Origin: Methylobacterium durans | GTDB lineage: Bacteria; Pseudomonadota; Alphaproteobacteria; Rhizobiales; Beijerinckiaceae | Direction: 5' to 3' | DNA length: 64,000 nt | Assembly (NCBI RefSeq): GCF_003173715.1 | Contig: NZ_CP029550.1 | Location: forward strand, 1,054,001-1,118,000 | Shown: positions 19,670-30,732 of the stretch, piece by piece | Position numbering within the stretch: the stretch's first letter is position 1 | Layout: each line of letters starts with the position of its first letter | Position numbers and translations under genes: made by a program | The notes under the pieces: model-generated | What the model was told of the DNA's origin: nothing | Seen by the model: the letters and a program-made list of their open reading frames with translations, nothing else | Databases searched by the model: none

Positions 19670-20479
19670 TCAGCCCTGCTTCCTCCCGGGAACCTCCTCG
19701 ATCTGTCGGACGACCTGCTCGGCGACCGCCTGCAGACGGGCCCGGTCGATCGTGCCGACGACGGCGTAGCCGGATCCGTCGTCGACCCAGTAGAAGCTCT
19801 GAACGTCTCCGCGCCGCGCGAAACTGAGATCGCCCGCACCGGCGTGACCGGCGCGCACGTAGACGGTGATCCGGTTGCGCGCGTCGTCCTCAAACATGAA
19901 TTGCGCCGCGATGTTCTGCCCGGCCGGCAGGACGCGGCCGCCGACGAGATGCAGGCCGAGGGATGTCAGGTCAGGAATCTGCAGGCTGCGGCCCAGGCGT
20001 TTGGTGACCCACTGCTTGAGGTGCGCCTGCTCGCTGGCCCGAACCTCGACCGGATGGACGACCTCGACCGCGAAGGTCCGGTGCGCGTCGATGGCCTCCT
20101 GCGCCACGGCGATGGAGCGGGGGCCGAAGCCCAGGCGCCCGTCGACGGCGAGGAATTCGTTGGCAGCCCAGCCGACGACGACGCCGAGAACCATCCAGAG
20201 GCAGGCCGCCACGGCAGCCGACAGCCAGCTCTTCCGGGCCCGCCTCTGCGCGGACAGGACGCTGTCGATGCGGAGCCGCGCCGGGATCGGCTCCGCGGCC
20301 TTGAACCGGAGGCGCGCCCGCAGGGCGTCCTGCGTCGCCCTGTACTCGCCGAGGCGCCGGGCAAGCTCGGGCTGGTCGGCCAGCGCCGCCTGTACCGCCT
20401 CCTGACGTTCGGGATCGAGGCGCCCGTCGATCCAGGCCTGGAGGTCGTCCTCGCCGAGCGGAGGGTCGAGCCGCGTCAT
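19670..20479 (-). CDS. Transmembrane anti-sigma factor
   Basis: 269 residues. The N-terminal cytoplasmic part begins with LDPPLGEDDLQAWIDGRLD, the usual start of anti-sigma factors of the ECF-partner class (compare RsgI/ChrR-type cytoplasmic heads). A single membrane helix lies at about 85-105 (AAVAACLWMVLGVVVGW). The remaining 160 residues are periplasmic and contain HPVEVRASEQAHLKQWVTKR and LTSLGLHLVGGRVLP. It overlaps the sigma gene by four bases, so sigma and anti-sigma are made in coupled fashion. The periplasmic domain presumably senses an envelope signal and releases the sigma factor. Confidence 0.85.
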   Translation of the reverse strand: MTRLDPPLGEDDLQAWIDGRLDPERQEAVQAALADQPELARRLGEYRATQDALRARLRFKAAEPIPARLRIDSVLSAQRRARKSWLSAAVAACLWMVLGVVVGWAANEFLAVDGRLGFGPRSIAVAQEAIDAHRTFAVEVVHPVEVRASEQAHLKQWVTKRLGRSLQIPDLTSLGLHLVGGRVLPAGQNIAAQFMFEDDARNRITVYVRAGHAGAGDLSFARRGDVQSFYWVDDGSGYAVVGTIDRARLQAVAEQVVRQIEEVPGRKQG

Positions 20480-20982
20480 TTCACCCTCCTCAGGCGCGGC
20501 ACCTGTCCCGTCTCAAGGTAGGCCTGCAGGCGCTCGCGGCCCCGGCTGAGCCGCGACATCAGGGTGCCGACCGGGACGCCGAGGGCCTGCGCCGCCTGCG
20601 CGTAGGACAAACCCTCCACGCCGACGAGCAGGATAGCGCCCCGCTGGTCGGTCGGCAGCGCGTCGAGCCCGGCGAGCAGGTCGCCGATTCCGACCTGCTG
20701 CTCCGGAGACGCGGCCCCGGGAACGGCGCGCGCCTCGTCAAGACCGACTTGCACCCCGCGGCGGGCCCAGCGTCGCTTGCCGCTGACGAACAGGTTGTGC
20801 TCGATGCTGAACAGCCAGCTCCGCACGTCTCCGTCCTGACGGCGCAGGTTCCAGCGACGGACAGCGTGTTCGAGCGTGTCCTGGACGAGGTCGTCGGCGG
20901 CGTCACGGTCGCGCAGCAGCGCCCAGGCGTAGCGACGCAACGCCGGGATGGCAGGCTCGATCAGGGCGGCGAGGTTGTCCAT
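20476..20982 (-). CDS. ECF-family RNA polymerase sigma factor
   Basis: 168 residues, the typical ECF size. Region 2 is seen at LRRYAWALLRDRDAADDLVQDTLEHAVRR (residues ~14-43, quoted in part here as a 2.2 core DAADDLVQDTL) and region 4 at SYAQAAQALGVPVGTLMSRL, the DNA-contacting helix-turn-helix. It overlaps the anti-sigma gene downstream (ATGA). A hairpin with ACGCCGG arms at 21024-21041 lies in its upstream region. The regulon is unknown. Confidence 0.9.
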   Translation of the reverse strand: MDNLAALIEPAIPALRRYAWALLRDRDAADDLVQDTLEHAVRRWNLRRQDGDVRSWLFSIEHNLFVSGKRRWARRGVQVGLDEARAVPGAASPEQQVGIGDLLAGLDALPTDQRGAILLVGVEGLSYAQAAQALGVPVGTLMSRLSRGRERLQAYLETGQVPRLRRVK

Positions 20983-21135
20983 GACGCCGCGTCACGCGTC
21001 CGAGATCAGCTTCCGGGCCATAGACGCCGGCAATCCGGCGTTATTCCACCGGCGATCGCCCCCGTCGTGCACGCGTCCGAAGACGTACCTGCAAAAGCGC
21101 CCTGATCGAACGGCACCGCCGGTTCGGGCGGTCCC

Positions 21136-21160
21136 GCTACTCCCCGCGCAGGGGAGTAGC
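21136..21160 (-). terminator. Hairpin after the cysteine desulfurase gene
   Basis: Perfect 10-base arms (GCTACTCCCC and its complement) with a 5-base loop, 16 bases past the desulfurase stop. Probably ends the encapsulin transcription unit before the ECF sigma gene. No U tract follows, so strength is uncertain. Confidence 0.55.
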
Positions 21161-21176
21161 GTTGCCGTGTCACGGA

Positions 21177-23198
<2,022 letters not shown>

Positions 23199-23212
<14 letters not shown>

Positions 23213-24590
23213 GGTAGTTGCCCAGGAGCACGTTATCGAGACGGGCGATCGCGTCCTCGACCAGCACGGCGGCCGAGAAGTAGCGGGTCACGAGGTGCGA
23301 GGCGATGGAATGGTCGTTGGTGCCCATGTAGCGCACCGACAGGCCGGGCTCGATCTCGCCGGTGACGCCGGACTTCTGGAGGGCAACCACCCCCTGCTCG
23401 CCCTCGCCGACGCGCAGCAGCAGGATCGAGGTGGTCTGCGCGCCCGTGACCGGGTCGGTGTCGATCGGCAGCTTGTCGCTCGGCACCAGCGGCACGCCTC
23501 GCCAGGTGAGGAACGGCGCGCCGAACAGGTGGATCACCACGGGCGGCACGCCGCGGCGGGTCGCTTCCCGGCCGAAGGCGGCGATGGCGCGGGGATGGGC
23601 CACGAAGAAGGCAGGCTTCTTCCAGACGAGTGTCAGCAGCTCGTCGAGGTCGTCCGGGGTCGGCGGTCCGCCGCGGGTCGGGATGCGCTGGCGCGATCCG
23701 ACCTCGTGCAGGAGACCGAATTGCGAGTTGTTGAGGAGTTCCCACTCCTCGCGCTCCTTCACGGCGTCGACCGTGAGGCGAATCTGCTCGCGGAGCTGAT
23801 CGATCTCGTTCGAGTAGAGATCGGTGACGCGGGTATGGGTGTTGAGGATCGTCTGGATCGTCGAGAGGTGATACTCGCGCGGGTCGACCTCGTAATCGAC
23901 GAAGGTGGTGGGCAGGCGCGGCTCGCCCGCATGCACGGCCAGGAGCTCTATACCCTGCTCGCCGTAGGAATTGGTGTGACCCTTGAGGCGGTCGCGCTCC
24001 TCGATGTGCTGGGCGATGCGCGAACGGACCGCCTCGTCCTCGAGGGCGGCGCGGTCGAGGGTGAGAAGCGTCACCGCAGAGAGCGCCTTGACGGCGGGTG
24101 CCGGGCCGGTTTCGCCGGCCAGTGCGCTGTCGCCGAAATAGTCGCCGCGGGTCGCGAGGCCCTGGCGCACCCGGCCCTTGTAGGGGCCCGACAGGGTCCG
24201 CTCGACGGTGCCGTCGGCGACGATCGTCAGGCCACGCTCGGCCGAATCCTCCTCGCTGATGACCTCGCCGGCCTGATGGTGGCTCTCGGTGAACTTGCCC
24301 GCCAGCGCCGCCAGCTCCGCGTCGCCGAGCCGGCTGAACAGCGGCACCGCCCGCAGGCTGCTGAGACGAATGCTCCGGCCCTTCTCATCCGTGGCGAGAT
24401 CGATGCGACCGGGCTTGGCCAGCACCACCGCGCGTCGGTTGACACGGTAGACGCCGCCCGGGACGTCGACGAAGGGCAGGAGGCGCAGGAGCCAGCGCGG
24501 CGTATTGGCCGCGTTCTGGACGGAGGTGACGGTCGCCGTCGCTAGATTGCGCGCCGCGGAGGCGCTCACGCTCAAACCCGGTCCACTCAT
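23199..24590 (-). CDS. Family 2 encapsulin shell protein with cNMP-binding-type domain
   Basis: 463 residues. The flanking parts (1-80 and about 190-463) match the HK97-fold Family 2 encapsulin shell, with strings such as NTPRWLLRLLPFVDVPGG, THTRVTDLYSNEIDQL and YMGTNDHSIASHLV. Residues about 82-188 are an inserted cyclic-nucleotide-binding-type beta-roll (VPLFSRLGDAELAALAGKF, GEVISEEDSAERGLTIVADG, GDYFGDSAL). Shells with this insertion are the 2B type. In the ligand cassette the usual FGE-hA and Arg are FGDSAL and Ala, so nucleotide binding is doubtful. It assembles into a protein nanocompartment in the cytosol. The gene overlaps its presumed cargo desulfurase. Confidence 0.92.
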
Positions 24591-24853
24591 CGTCTGTCGT
24601 CTCCGTCTCGCTCAAGGCATGGGGAAGCGGCTCCGGAGCGGGCGTCCAGCCCAGTGATCCGGAGGCGCAGGGATGCTTCTTCAAGGATTGTCAGGAGCCG
24701 ACGCAGTCGAGCGACCGCATCGGGACTACACCTCACTGAAGCGCACCCGATGAAACTTGCCGATACTCTTGCCCGGCGAGGCTCTGAACTCGACCTTATT
24801 CCGGGCTCACAGGGTCTAGACTCGGGGTCGGTGCGCGGTCAATGGAAACACAT

Positions 24854-24873
24854 TCTAAAATTTTGATTTTAGA
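24854..24873. promoter_or_regulatory. Perfect 8-base inverted repeat in encapsulin leader
   Basis: TCTAAAAT and ATTTTAGA flank TTTG. It lies in the AT-rich 434-base gap (24591-25024) between cysE and the shell gene, about 265 bases before the shell start. The gap has no gene. Besides this repeat and the one at 24900 it should hold the shell promoter. Operator function is inferred from symmetry only. Confidence 0.4.
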
Positions 24874-24899
24874 TGGAAGAACATCGCCCTGCATGCCAG

Positions 24900-24924
24900 C
24901 TATACAGAATGATGTTCTGCATAG
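24900..24924. promoter_or_regulatory. 25-base near-palindrome upstream of encapsulin gene
   Basis: Arms CTATACAGAA and TTCTGCATAG pair at 9 of 10 positions around a 5-base TGATG centre. This is the symmetry expected for a dimeric regulator (for example an ArsR, MarR or LysR protein). It is about 310 bases from the shell start and 100 bases after cysE. The regulator is unknown. Confidence 0.45.
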
Positions 24925-24991
24925 ATGATGTTTTGTGGAATTTTTATCTCTCCGTTGCGCCCGCAAGGGATGATTGTGCGGGAGTCTGTGC

Positions 24992-25009
24992 GGGGGACGT
25001 TTTTCCCCC
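24992..25009 (-). terminator. Possible weak hairpin after cysE
   Basis: GGGGGA and TCCCCC arms of 6 bases flank a T-rich loop 16 bases after the cysE stop. Short stem; if real it would separate cysE from the shell gene, which would then rely on its own promoter in the gap. Confidence 0.3.
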
Positions 25010-25024
25010 TTGCCCGGCGCCGCG

Positions 25025-25894
25025 TCAGATCCCGTCGCCGAAGCCGAAGGTCTGGTCCATGCTGAGTGCTGGCTGCTCGTCCACCGGCAACCGGGAGACG
25101 ACGCGGGCCGGGACGCCCGCCACGGTCGTGTGGGCCGGCACGTCGTGCAGCACGACGGCGGCGGCCGCGACCTTGGCCCCCTCCCCCACCCGGATGTTGC
25201 CGAGCACCTTCGCGCCGACGCTGAGGAGCACGCCGCGCTCGATCTTGGGATGGCGGTGGCCGCTTTCCTTGCCGTTCCCTCCGAGGGTGACCGATTGCAG
25301 GATCGAGACGTCGTCGGCGATCACCGTCGTCTCGCCGATGACGACGCCGGTGGCATGATCGACGAACACGCCCGAGCCGATTCGGGCCGCCGGATGGATG
25401 TCGCAGCCGAACACCTCGGAGATCCGGCTCTGCACGTGCAGGCTCAGCGTGGCGCGGCCCTGGTGCCAGAGCCAGTGGGCCACCCGGTAGCCCTCCAGCG
25501 CGGCGAAGCCCTTGTAGAAGAGGAACGGGTCGAGATACCGGCGGCAGGTCGGGTCGCGTTCGCGGATCGCGACGAGATCGCGCACTGCGTGCGCCTCCGC
25601 ATACGGGTCTGCCTCGAAGGCGGAGAGGCAGAGATCGCGCATGGAGAGGCGCGCGAGGTCGCCGTCGCCGAGGCGGTGCGCGAGCCGGTACGCGAGTGCC
25701 TGGGCGAGGCTGCGCTGGTCGAGCACCGTCGCCTGGATGATGCCCGCGTAGAGCGGCTCCTCGATGAGTGCGGCCTCCGCCTCGGCCCGGAGTTCCGCCC
25801 AGACCTCCTGCTCCACCGTGCTGCGGCTCGCAGGGCGCGACGGCGCCTGTGCCGTGATGGGGGCCGTCACGGCCCGCGCCGCTGCGCCGGCCAC
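25025..25894 (-). CDS. cysE: Serine O-acetyltransferase
   Basis: 289 residues. Transfers acetyl from acetyl-CoA to L-serine, giving O-acetylserine, the precursor of cysteine. The N-terminal helical SATase domain (LIEEPLYAGIIQATVLDQ, HRLGDGDLARL) is followed by left-handed beta-helix hexapeptide repeats with the catalytic segment GVFVDHATGVVIGET and SVTLGGNG. Family length is about 270. It lies directly upstream of the encapsulin shell gene on the same strand, so cysteine supply and cysteine desulfuration are likely co-regulated. It begins 4 bases after a small upstream gene. Confidence 0.93.
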   Translation of the reverse strand: MAGAAARAVTAPITAQAPSRPASRSTVEQEVWAELRAEAEAALIEEPLYAGIIQATVLDQRSLAQALAYRLAHRLGDGDLARLSMRDLCLSAFEADPYAEAHAVRDLVAIRERDPTCRRYLDPFLFYKGFAALEGYRVAHWLWHQGRATLSLHVQSRISEVFGCDIHPAARIGSGVFVDHATGVVIGETTVIADDVSILQSVTLGGNGKESGHRHPKIERGVLLSVGAKVLGNIRVGEGAKVAAAAVVLHDVPAHTTVAGVPARVVSRLPVDEQPALSMDQTFGFGDGI

Positions 25895-25898
25895 GGGC

Positions 25899-26105
25899 TT
25901 ACCGCACCCGCCGGAACAGATCCGGCAGGTAGCGCTTCAGCGTCTCGTGCCCCTCGAACTTCACGTCGATCGTCTGCGCCCGGCCGCCCTGGCCGTGGGT
26001 ACTGACAACGCGTCCCCGGGCATGCCGCCAGATCCCCAGGACCTCGGCGACGTCGAGCCGCTCGAACACCACCTGATCGCCGCGCATCACCGTCGCTGAA
26101 GCCAT
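25899..26105 (-). CDS. 68-residue unknown protein upstream of cysE
   Basis: Starts at ATG 26105 behind AAGGATGATCCC. Product: no signal peptide, no membrane segment, ends with a positively charged LFRRVR tail and contains VVSTHGQGGRAQTIDVKFEGHET. The family is unknown to me. It is separated from cysE by 4 bases, so it is part of the cysE operon and probably co-translated. A small accessory of the encapsulin/cysteine system is a guess. Confidence 0.65.
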   Translation of the reverse strand: MASATVMRGDQVVFERLDVAEVLGIWRHARGRVVSTHGQGGRAQTIDVKFEGHETLKRYLPDLFRRVR

Positions 26106-26398
26106 GGGATCATCCTTGGAAATCGGGCCGCGGAGATTGGCCGAATCGTCTGCTGGAAGGCGGGAGATGGCCCGGACGGGCCGCCGAGAAGAGACTTCCG
26201 GCCATGCGCGACACCGGGAGAAGGTTTCGGTCGCGAACGGCGCAGTGAGGAGCATAAATTTCGCTAAGTCGTTGTGATTGCTTGATATTTGCAGATCGAA
26301 CGCGCCTTGGCAAGCCTTGTTCCGAAGGCCCGCTGGCGCTACGCCGGGGATACCTCGCGTGCCGCCGCGCCAGCGGCACCGCGAGCGGAGGACGTTTC
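26106..26398. promoter_or_regulatory. Divergent promoter region of the sulfur island
   Basis: The 293 bases separate the leftward cysE/encapsulin unit from the rightward YeeE/rhodanese unit. An AT-rich patch near 26245-26300 (for example GTTGTGATTGCTTGATATTTG) is the likely promoter zone for one or both. No gene is credible here. A shared regulator for the two arms is an inference from geometry. Confidence 0.4.
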
Positions 26399-26815
26399 AT
26401 GGGTGCCTATCTTCCCTCACTCGCCGGCGGCGTCCTGATCGGCCTGTCGGCCACGATGCTGCTCCTCCTGAATGGACGCATCGCGGGCATCAGCGGCCTA
26501 GTCGCCGGCCTCGGGCGGCCGCCCGACCGGCGCTGGGCCGCCGATCTCGCCTTCATCACCGGGCTGATTCTCGGGCCGCCCGCCTTCGCCCTCTTCGCCG
26601 GGCATTGGCCGGAGATGCGGATGGTCGCGCCGCTGCCGCTTCTCGCGGTGGCGGGTCTCCTCGTCGGCTTCGGCACCCGGCTCGGCTCGGGCTGCACCAG
26701 CGGGCACGGCGTCTGCGGGCTCGCCCGGCTGTCGCCGCGCTCGATCGCGGCCGTCTTCACCTTCCTGGCGACCGGGATGCTCACCGTCGTCCTCGCGCGG
26801 GTGATCGTCCCATGA
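26399..26815 (+). CDS. YeeE/YedE-type sulfur transporter, half-size
   Basis: 138 residues from ATG 26399 (GGAGGACGTTTC before it). Four hydrophobic stretches; the key motif [13 protein letters not shown] with two cysteines is the YeeE/DUF395 sulfur-relay motif. The family moves thiosulfate or related sulfur compounds through the membrane using cysteines. It overlaps the next half-size partner, so the two probably form one transporter. Confidence 0.85.
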   Translation: MGAYLPSLAGGVLIGLSATMLLLLNGRIAGISGLVAGLGRPPDRRWAADLAFITGLILGPPAFALFAGHWPEMRMVAPLPLLAVAGLLVGFGTRLGSGCTSGHGVCGLARLSPRSIAAVFTFLATGMLTVVLARVIVP

Positions 26816-27273
26816 GACAGGCCGCGCAGATCCTCGCGGCGCTCGCCGCCGGCCTCACCTTCGGGCTCGGCCTCGCCCTCTCGGGCATGCTCGATCCCGC
26901 GCGCGTGCGCGGCTTCCTCGACGTCGCGGGCGCCTGGGATCCGAGCCTCGCCTTCGTGCTCGCGGGCGCGGTCGCCGTCTCGGCCCTCGGCTACGCCGCC
27001 GCGCGCCGGCTCCAGGCGCCCGCCTTCGCGCCGTCCTTCTCGATCCCGACGGGGCAACGGATCGACCGTCCCCTCATCCTCGGCGCGGCGCTGTTCGGGA
27101 TCGGCTGGGGGCTCTCCGGGTTCTGCCCGGGACCGGCCGTCGCCGCCCTCTCGACCGGCGCGCTCCCGGTCGTCGTCTTCGTCGCCGCGATGCTGGCCGG
27201 CATGGCGGCCCATCGCCTGCTGACCCGACCACCGGAAGCCCAGCCCGCTGTCACGGACGTGCCGGCAAGATAA
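26812..27273 (+). CDS. YeeE/YedE-type sulfur transporter, second half
   Basis: 153 residues, ATG overlapping the previous stop (ATGA). Four membrane segments; conserved [15 protein letters not shown] near the start and [11 protein letters not shown] later carry the family signature and one functional cysteine. Such PmpA/PmpB pairs are frequent next to sulfide-responsive genes. Here they face the encapsulin genes across a shared promoter region. Confidence 0.85.
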   Translation: MRQAAQILAALAAGLTFGLGLALSGMLDPARVRGFLDVAGAWDPSLAFVLAGAVAVSALGYAAARRLQAPAFAPSFSIPTGQRIDRPLILGAALFGIGWGLSGFCPGPAVAALSTGALPVVVFVAAMLAGMAAHRLLTRPPEAQPAVTDVPAR

Positions 27274-27580
27274 TCCTCCGCATTTTCACTGCATTCCGAG
27301 GGTGTGCATTTCCTTCTGGACAGTAAAACGAAATACCGTTCCGTTGACGGAGAGCTTGTTTCTTGACGATGATGCCGCCGCGGTCCGCGAACAGCCGGGG
27401 ACCTGCGTTCGGCGAACGGGCCACCGCCCGCGCACCCGATTGCAGCCCGGACGTCCTGCGGATCTGCCCAATTCCCGACAGCGGCGTCCCTCGCGAGCGC
27501 CCGTTGGCCGAAGCGCGGCCGCCGGGCACGCCGAAAGGCGCGCCGCCCCTCCATCGATCAACCCCGCCGGAGACCAGCCC
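27274..27580. other. Intergenic region before rhodanese
   Basis: About 300 bases with no credible gene. The first 100 bases are AT-rich relative to the surroundings and could carry a promoter (TTGACGGAGAG at 27343). The rest is GC-rich leader. No strong symmetric operator was seen. Confidence 0.3.
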
Positions 27581-28558
27581 GTGCCGCGTACATCCCTCCA
27601 CCCGCTCGGCCTCGCCGCGCTGATCGCCCTCGCCGTCACCGCGCCCGTCGCCGCGCAGGAGCCGGTCGCGATCCGCGTCGCGGCCGAGGCGAAGGAACCC
27701 GCCCGCGAGAGCGCCCTCGTCTCGACCGAGTGGCTGGAAAAGAACCTCGATGCGCCGAAGCTGCGCCTCGTCGAGGTCAGCGTCGAGCCCGGCCAGTACG
27801 AGCGCGGCCACATCCCGGGCGCGCAGAACGTGGTCTGGCACAGCGACCTCGTCGAGACCGTGACCCGCGACATCGCCGGGCCGGAAAAGTTCGCCACCCT
27901 TCTGCGTCGGCTCGGCATCGACCGCGACACGACAATCGTGCTCTACGGCGACAACAACAACTGGTTCGCGGCCTGGGGCGCCTGGGTGCTCGCCCAGTAC
28001 GGGCTCGTCGACAACGTCAAGCTCCTCGACGGCGGCCGCAAGAAGTGGGAGGCCGAGAAGCGGCCCCTCGACACCCGCACGCCAGAGGTCAAAGCCTCGA
28101 CGTTCCAGGCGGCCCAACCCTCGGCCGGCCTGCGGGCGCGCTTCGCCGACGTGCTGGCGGTGGCGCGCAAGGAGCGCGAAGAGCAGATCCTCGACATCCG
28201 CTCGCCGGACGAGTTCTCCGGCAAGGTGATCGCGCCCGCCGGCGTGCAGGAACTCGCCATCCGGGCCGGCCACATCCCGGGCTCCGTGAACGTGCCCTGG
28301 GCGAAGGCGGTGAACCCGGATGGGACCATCAAGTCGACCGCCGAGTTGAAGGCGCTCTACGCGGCGGCCGGGATCGACGGCTCGAAGCCGATCATCACCT
28401 CCTGCCGCATCGGCGAGCGCTCCAGCCACTCCTGGTTCGTGCTGAGCCGCATCCTCGGCTACCCCGTCCGCAACTACGACGGCTCCTGGACGGAGTACGG
28501 CAACGCGGTCGGCGTGCCCGTGGTGAACCTCGCCGGCACGGTCTGGGGCGGCAAGTGA
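27581..28558 (+). CDS. Exported rhodanese (sulfurtransferase)
   Basis: 325 residues from GTG 27581 (GGAG nearby). A signal peptide (LGLAALIALAVTAPVAAQ) sends it to the periplasm. Two rhodanese domains follow: the first (about 45-165) is inactive in sequence, the second (about 180-310) has the active loop CRIGERSS with the persulfide cysteine. It transfers sulfane sulfur from thiosulfate or mercaptopyruvate to an acceptor. It overlaps the large YeeE/YedE gene, so the periplasmic enzyme and the transporter likely act in sequence. Confidence 0.85.
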   Translation: MPRTSLHPLGLAALIALAVTAPVAAQEPVAIRVAAEAKEPARESALVSTEWLEKNLDAPKLRLVEVSVEPGQYERGHIPGAQNVVWHSDLVETVTRDIAGPEKFATLLRRLGIDRDTTIVLYGDNNNWFAAWGAWVLAQYGLVDNVKLLDGGRKKWEAEKRPLDTRTPEVKASTFQAAQPSAGLRARFADVLAVARKEREEQILDIRSPDEFSGKVIAPAGVQELAIRAGHIPGSVNVPWAKAVNPDGTIKSTAELKALYAAAGIDGSKPIITSCRIGERSSHSWFVLSRILGYPVRNYDGSWTEYGNAVGVPVVNLAGTVWGGK

Positions 28559-29796
28559 CGGCAGGTGCCGGCGAGGCGCGGGCCCCCGCAGCGGGCGCTG
28601 CCCTCGCGGCGCGGGCCTCGCTCGGAGGCCTCGCCGGGTCCCTGCGGGTCGGGCTCGCCCTGGCGCTCGGGCTCGGGATCGCCCTCGGCGCTCAGCGCGT
28701 CGCGACCGAGCCGGGCGGCACGCGGCTCGGCCTTTCCCTCGTGCTCGGGGCGCTGTTCGGGTTCGTCCTGCAGCGCGCCCGCTTCTGCTTCTTCTGCCTG
28801 TGGCGGGACTTCCTCGACACCCGCGACCCCCGCGGGATGCTCGGCATCCTGACGGCTCTGGCCGCGGGCCTCGTCGGCTACGCTCTGGTGCTCGGGGCCT
28901 GGATGCCGGACCCGTCCGGCACGCGCCTGCCCCCGGACGCGCATATCGGTCCCGTGGGCCCCGTGCTGGTCCTTGCCGGACTGGCGTTCGGCGCCGGCAT
29001 GGCCGTCTCCGGCTCCTGCATCAGCGCGCATCTCTACCGGCTCGGCGAAGGCTCGCCGACCGCACCCTTCGCCCTCCTCGGCACGATGCTCGGCTTCGGC
29101 CTCGGCTTCGCGACCTGGAACCCGCTCTATCTCGCCAGCGTGTCCGCGGCGCCCGTGCTGTGGCTCCCGCGCCATCTCGGCTACGCAGGCGCCCTCGCCG
29201 CGGGGCTCGCCGCGCTGGCAGGGCTCGCGTGGCTCCTCCACCGCCTCGGCCGAGTGCCGGCCGACACGGCCGCGGCGGGGGCGCCCCTGACGGCGATCTT
29301 CGTCGCGCGCTGGCCGACCTGGATCGGCGGCCTCGCCGTCGGCGCCATCGCCACGGCCTCCTACCTCCGCGTCGCCCCCCTCGGCGTCACTGCCGAGATC
29401 GGCGGGCGGACCCGGCAGGCGGCTGCGCAGTTCGGCCTGTTGCCGGAGCGGCTCGAAGGGCTCGACACCTTCCGGGGCTGCGCCACCGCCGTGCGCGACG
29501 CGCTCCTCACGCCGAACGGCCTGTTCGTCGGCGGCCTCGTGCTCGCCGCCTTGGCGGCCGCCCTCGCCGCCGGCCAGTTCCGCCCCGCATGGCCGAGCGG
29601 AGCGCAGGCCGCGCGGGGCGTAATAGGCGGCCTCCTCCTCGGCTGGGGGGCGATGACCGGGCTCGGCTGCAGCGTCGGCACTCTGCTCTCCGGCATCATG
29701 GCCGGCGCGGTCTCGGGATGGGTGTTCGGCCTCGCGATGTTCGGCGGCGCCACGGCCACGCTGCTTGCCGGCCGCCGGCTCCGCCTCCTCCCGTAG
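28555..29796 (+). CDS. YeeE/YedE family sulfur transporter, full-length
   Basis: 413 residues, GTG start in a GTGA overlap. About ten membrane segments in two DUF395 halves. Cysteine motifs at ARFCFFCLWRD, GSCISAHLYRLGEG and LGCSVGTLLSGIMAG match the thiosulfate-channel type. It would take in a sulfur compound handled by the upstream rhodanese. Confidence 0.85.
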   Translation: MTAGAGEARAPAAGAALAARASLGGLAGSLRVGLALALGLGIALGAQRVATEPGGTRLGLSLVLGALFGFVLQRARFCFFCLWRDFLDTRDPRGMLGILTALAAGLVGYALVLGAWMPDPSGTRLPPDAHIGPVGPVLVLAGLAFGAGMAVSGSCISAHLYRLGEGSPTAPFALLGTMLGFGLGFATWNPLYLASVSAAPVLWLPRHLGYAGALAAGLAALAGLAWLLHRLGRVPADTAAAGAPLTAIFVARWPTWIGGLAVGAIATASYLRVAPLGVTAEIGGRTRQAAAQFGLLPERLEGLDTFRGCATAVRDALLTPNGLFVGGLVLAALAAALAAGQFRPAWPSGAQAARGVIGGLLLGWGAMTGLGCSVGTLLSGIMAGAVSGWVFGLAMFGGATATLLAGRRLRLLP

Positions 29797-29808
29797 CGAC
29801 CGCCGCGA

Positions 29809-29827
29809 AGCCGGCCTCAGGCCGGCT
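29809..29827. terminator. Short GC hairpin at convergent gene ends
   Basis: AGCCGGCC and GGCCGGCT arms with a TCA loop; it contains the garR stop codon and lies 12 bases after the transporter stop. Possible bidirectional terminator, no T tract. Confidence 0.35.
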
Positions 29828-30716
29828 CGGGCGCCGACCCCAGCGCGTGGTTCGCCATCAGTTCGAGCGCCTGCACCATCGCGGAATGATCCCAGGCCCG
29901 TCCGCCATGCGCGATGCAGGTGTTGAACAGTTCCTGGGCCGTGGCGGTGTTCGGAAGAGGCACGCCGAGCGCCTGCGCGCCCTCCAGCGCGAGGTTCAGG
30001 TCCTTCCGGTGCAGCTCGATCCGGAAGCCGGGCTCGAAGGCGCGCTCGACCATGCGCTGGCCGTGCACCTCCAGGATGCGGGAGGCGGCGAAGCCGCCCA
30101 TCAGGGCCGCGCGGACGCGGGCGGGATCGGCCCCCGCCTTCGCGGCGAAGACCAGGGCCTCGCCCACCGCCTCGATCGTGAGGGCGACGATGATCTGGTT
30201 GGCGACCTTCGTGGTCTGCCCGTCGCCGTTGCCGCCGACGAGCGTGATGTTCTTCCCCATAACCTCGAACAGGGGCCTCGCCCGCTCGAAGGCGGCCTCG
30301 GGCCCGCCCACCATGACGGTCAGCGAGCCGGCCTTCGCACCGACCTCGCCGCCCGAGACAGGGGCGTCGAGGTAGTCGCAGCCGCGCTCGTTGATGCGGC
30401 GGGCGAAGCCCTTGGTGGCGATCGGCGAGATCGAGCTCATGTCGATCACGGTCTTGCCGGGCGTGAGGCCCTCCGCGACGCCGGCGGGGCCGAACAGCAC
30501 CTCCTCGACCTGCGGCGTGTCGGGCACCATCGTGATGACGATCTCGGCCCGCTCCGCGACGGCTCGCGCGCTGTCGCAGGCCGTGCCACCGGCCTCGATC
30601 AGCTCCGCCGGCACCGGGCGCGATCCCGATTTCAGGAACAGGCTGTGGCCTGCCCGGATGAGGTTTTCCGCCATGGGCCGGCCCATGATGCCGAGCCCGA
30701 TGAATCCGATCTTCAT
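29817..30716 (-). CDS. garR: 2-hydroxy-3-oxopropionate reductase
   Basis: 299 residues (family about 295). Reduces tartronate semialdehyde to D-glycerate with NAD(P)H. Rossmann motif IGFIGLGIMGRPMAENL at the start; substrate site DAPVSGGEVGAKAG and the catalytic lysine region GQTTKVANQI. Last gene of the glucarate operon, following the aldolase by 16 bases. Confidence 0.9.
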   Translation of the reverse strand: MKIGFIGLGIMGRPMAENLIRAGHSLFLKSGSRPVPAELIEAGGTACDSARAVAERAEIVITMVPDTPQVEEVLFGPAGVAEGLTPGKTVIDMSSISPIATKGFARRINERGCDYLDAPVSGGEVGAKAGSLTVMVGGPEAAFERARPLFEVMGKNITLVGGNGDGQTTKVANQIIVALTIEAVGEALVFAAKAGADPARVRAALMGGFAASRILEVHGQRMVERAFEPGFRIELHRKDLNLALEGAQALGVPLPNTATAQELFNTCIAHGGRAWDHSAMVQALELMANHALGSAPEPA

Positions 30717-30732
30717 GCGCGCCACTCCCCTG

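Noticed and set aside
21024..21041. ACGCCGG hairpin followed by TTATT as a plus-strand terminator
   Set aside because: No plus-strand gene ends here; it lies in the leader of the ECF sigma gene and its role is open.
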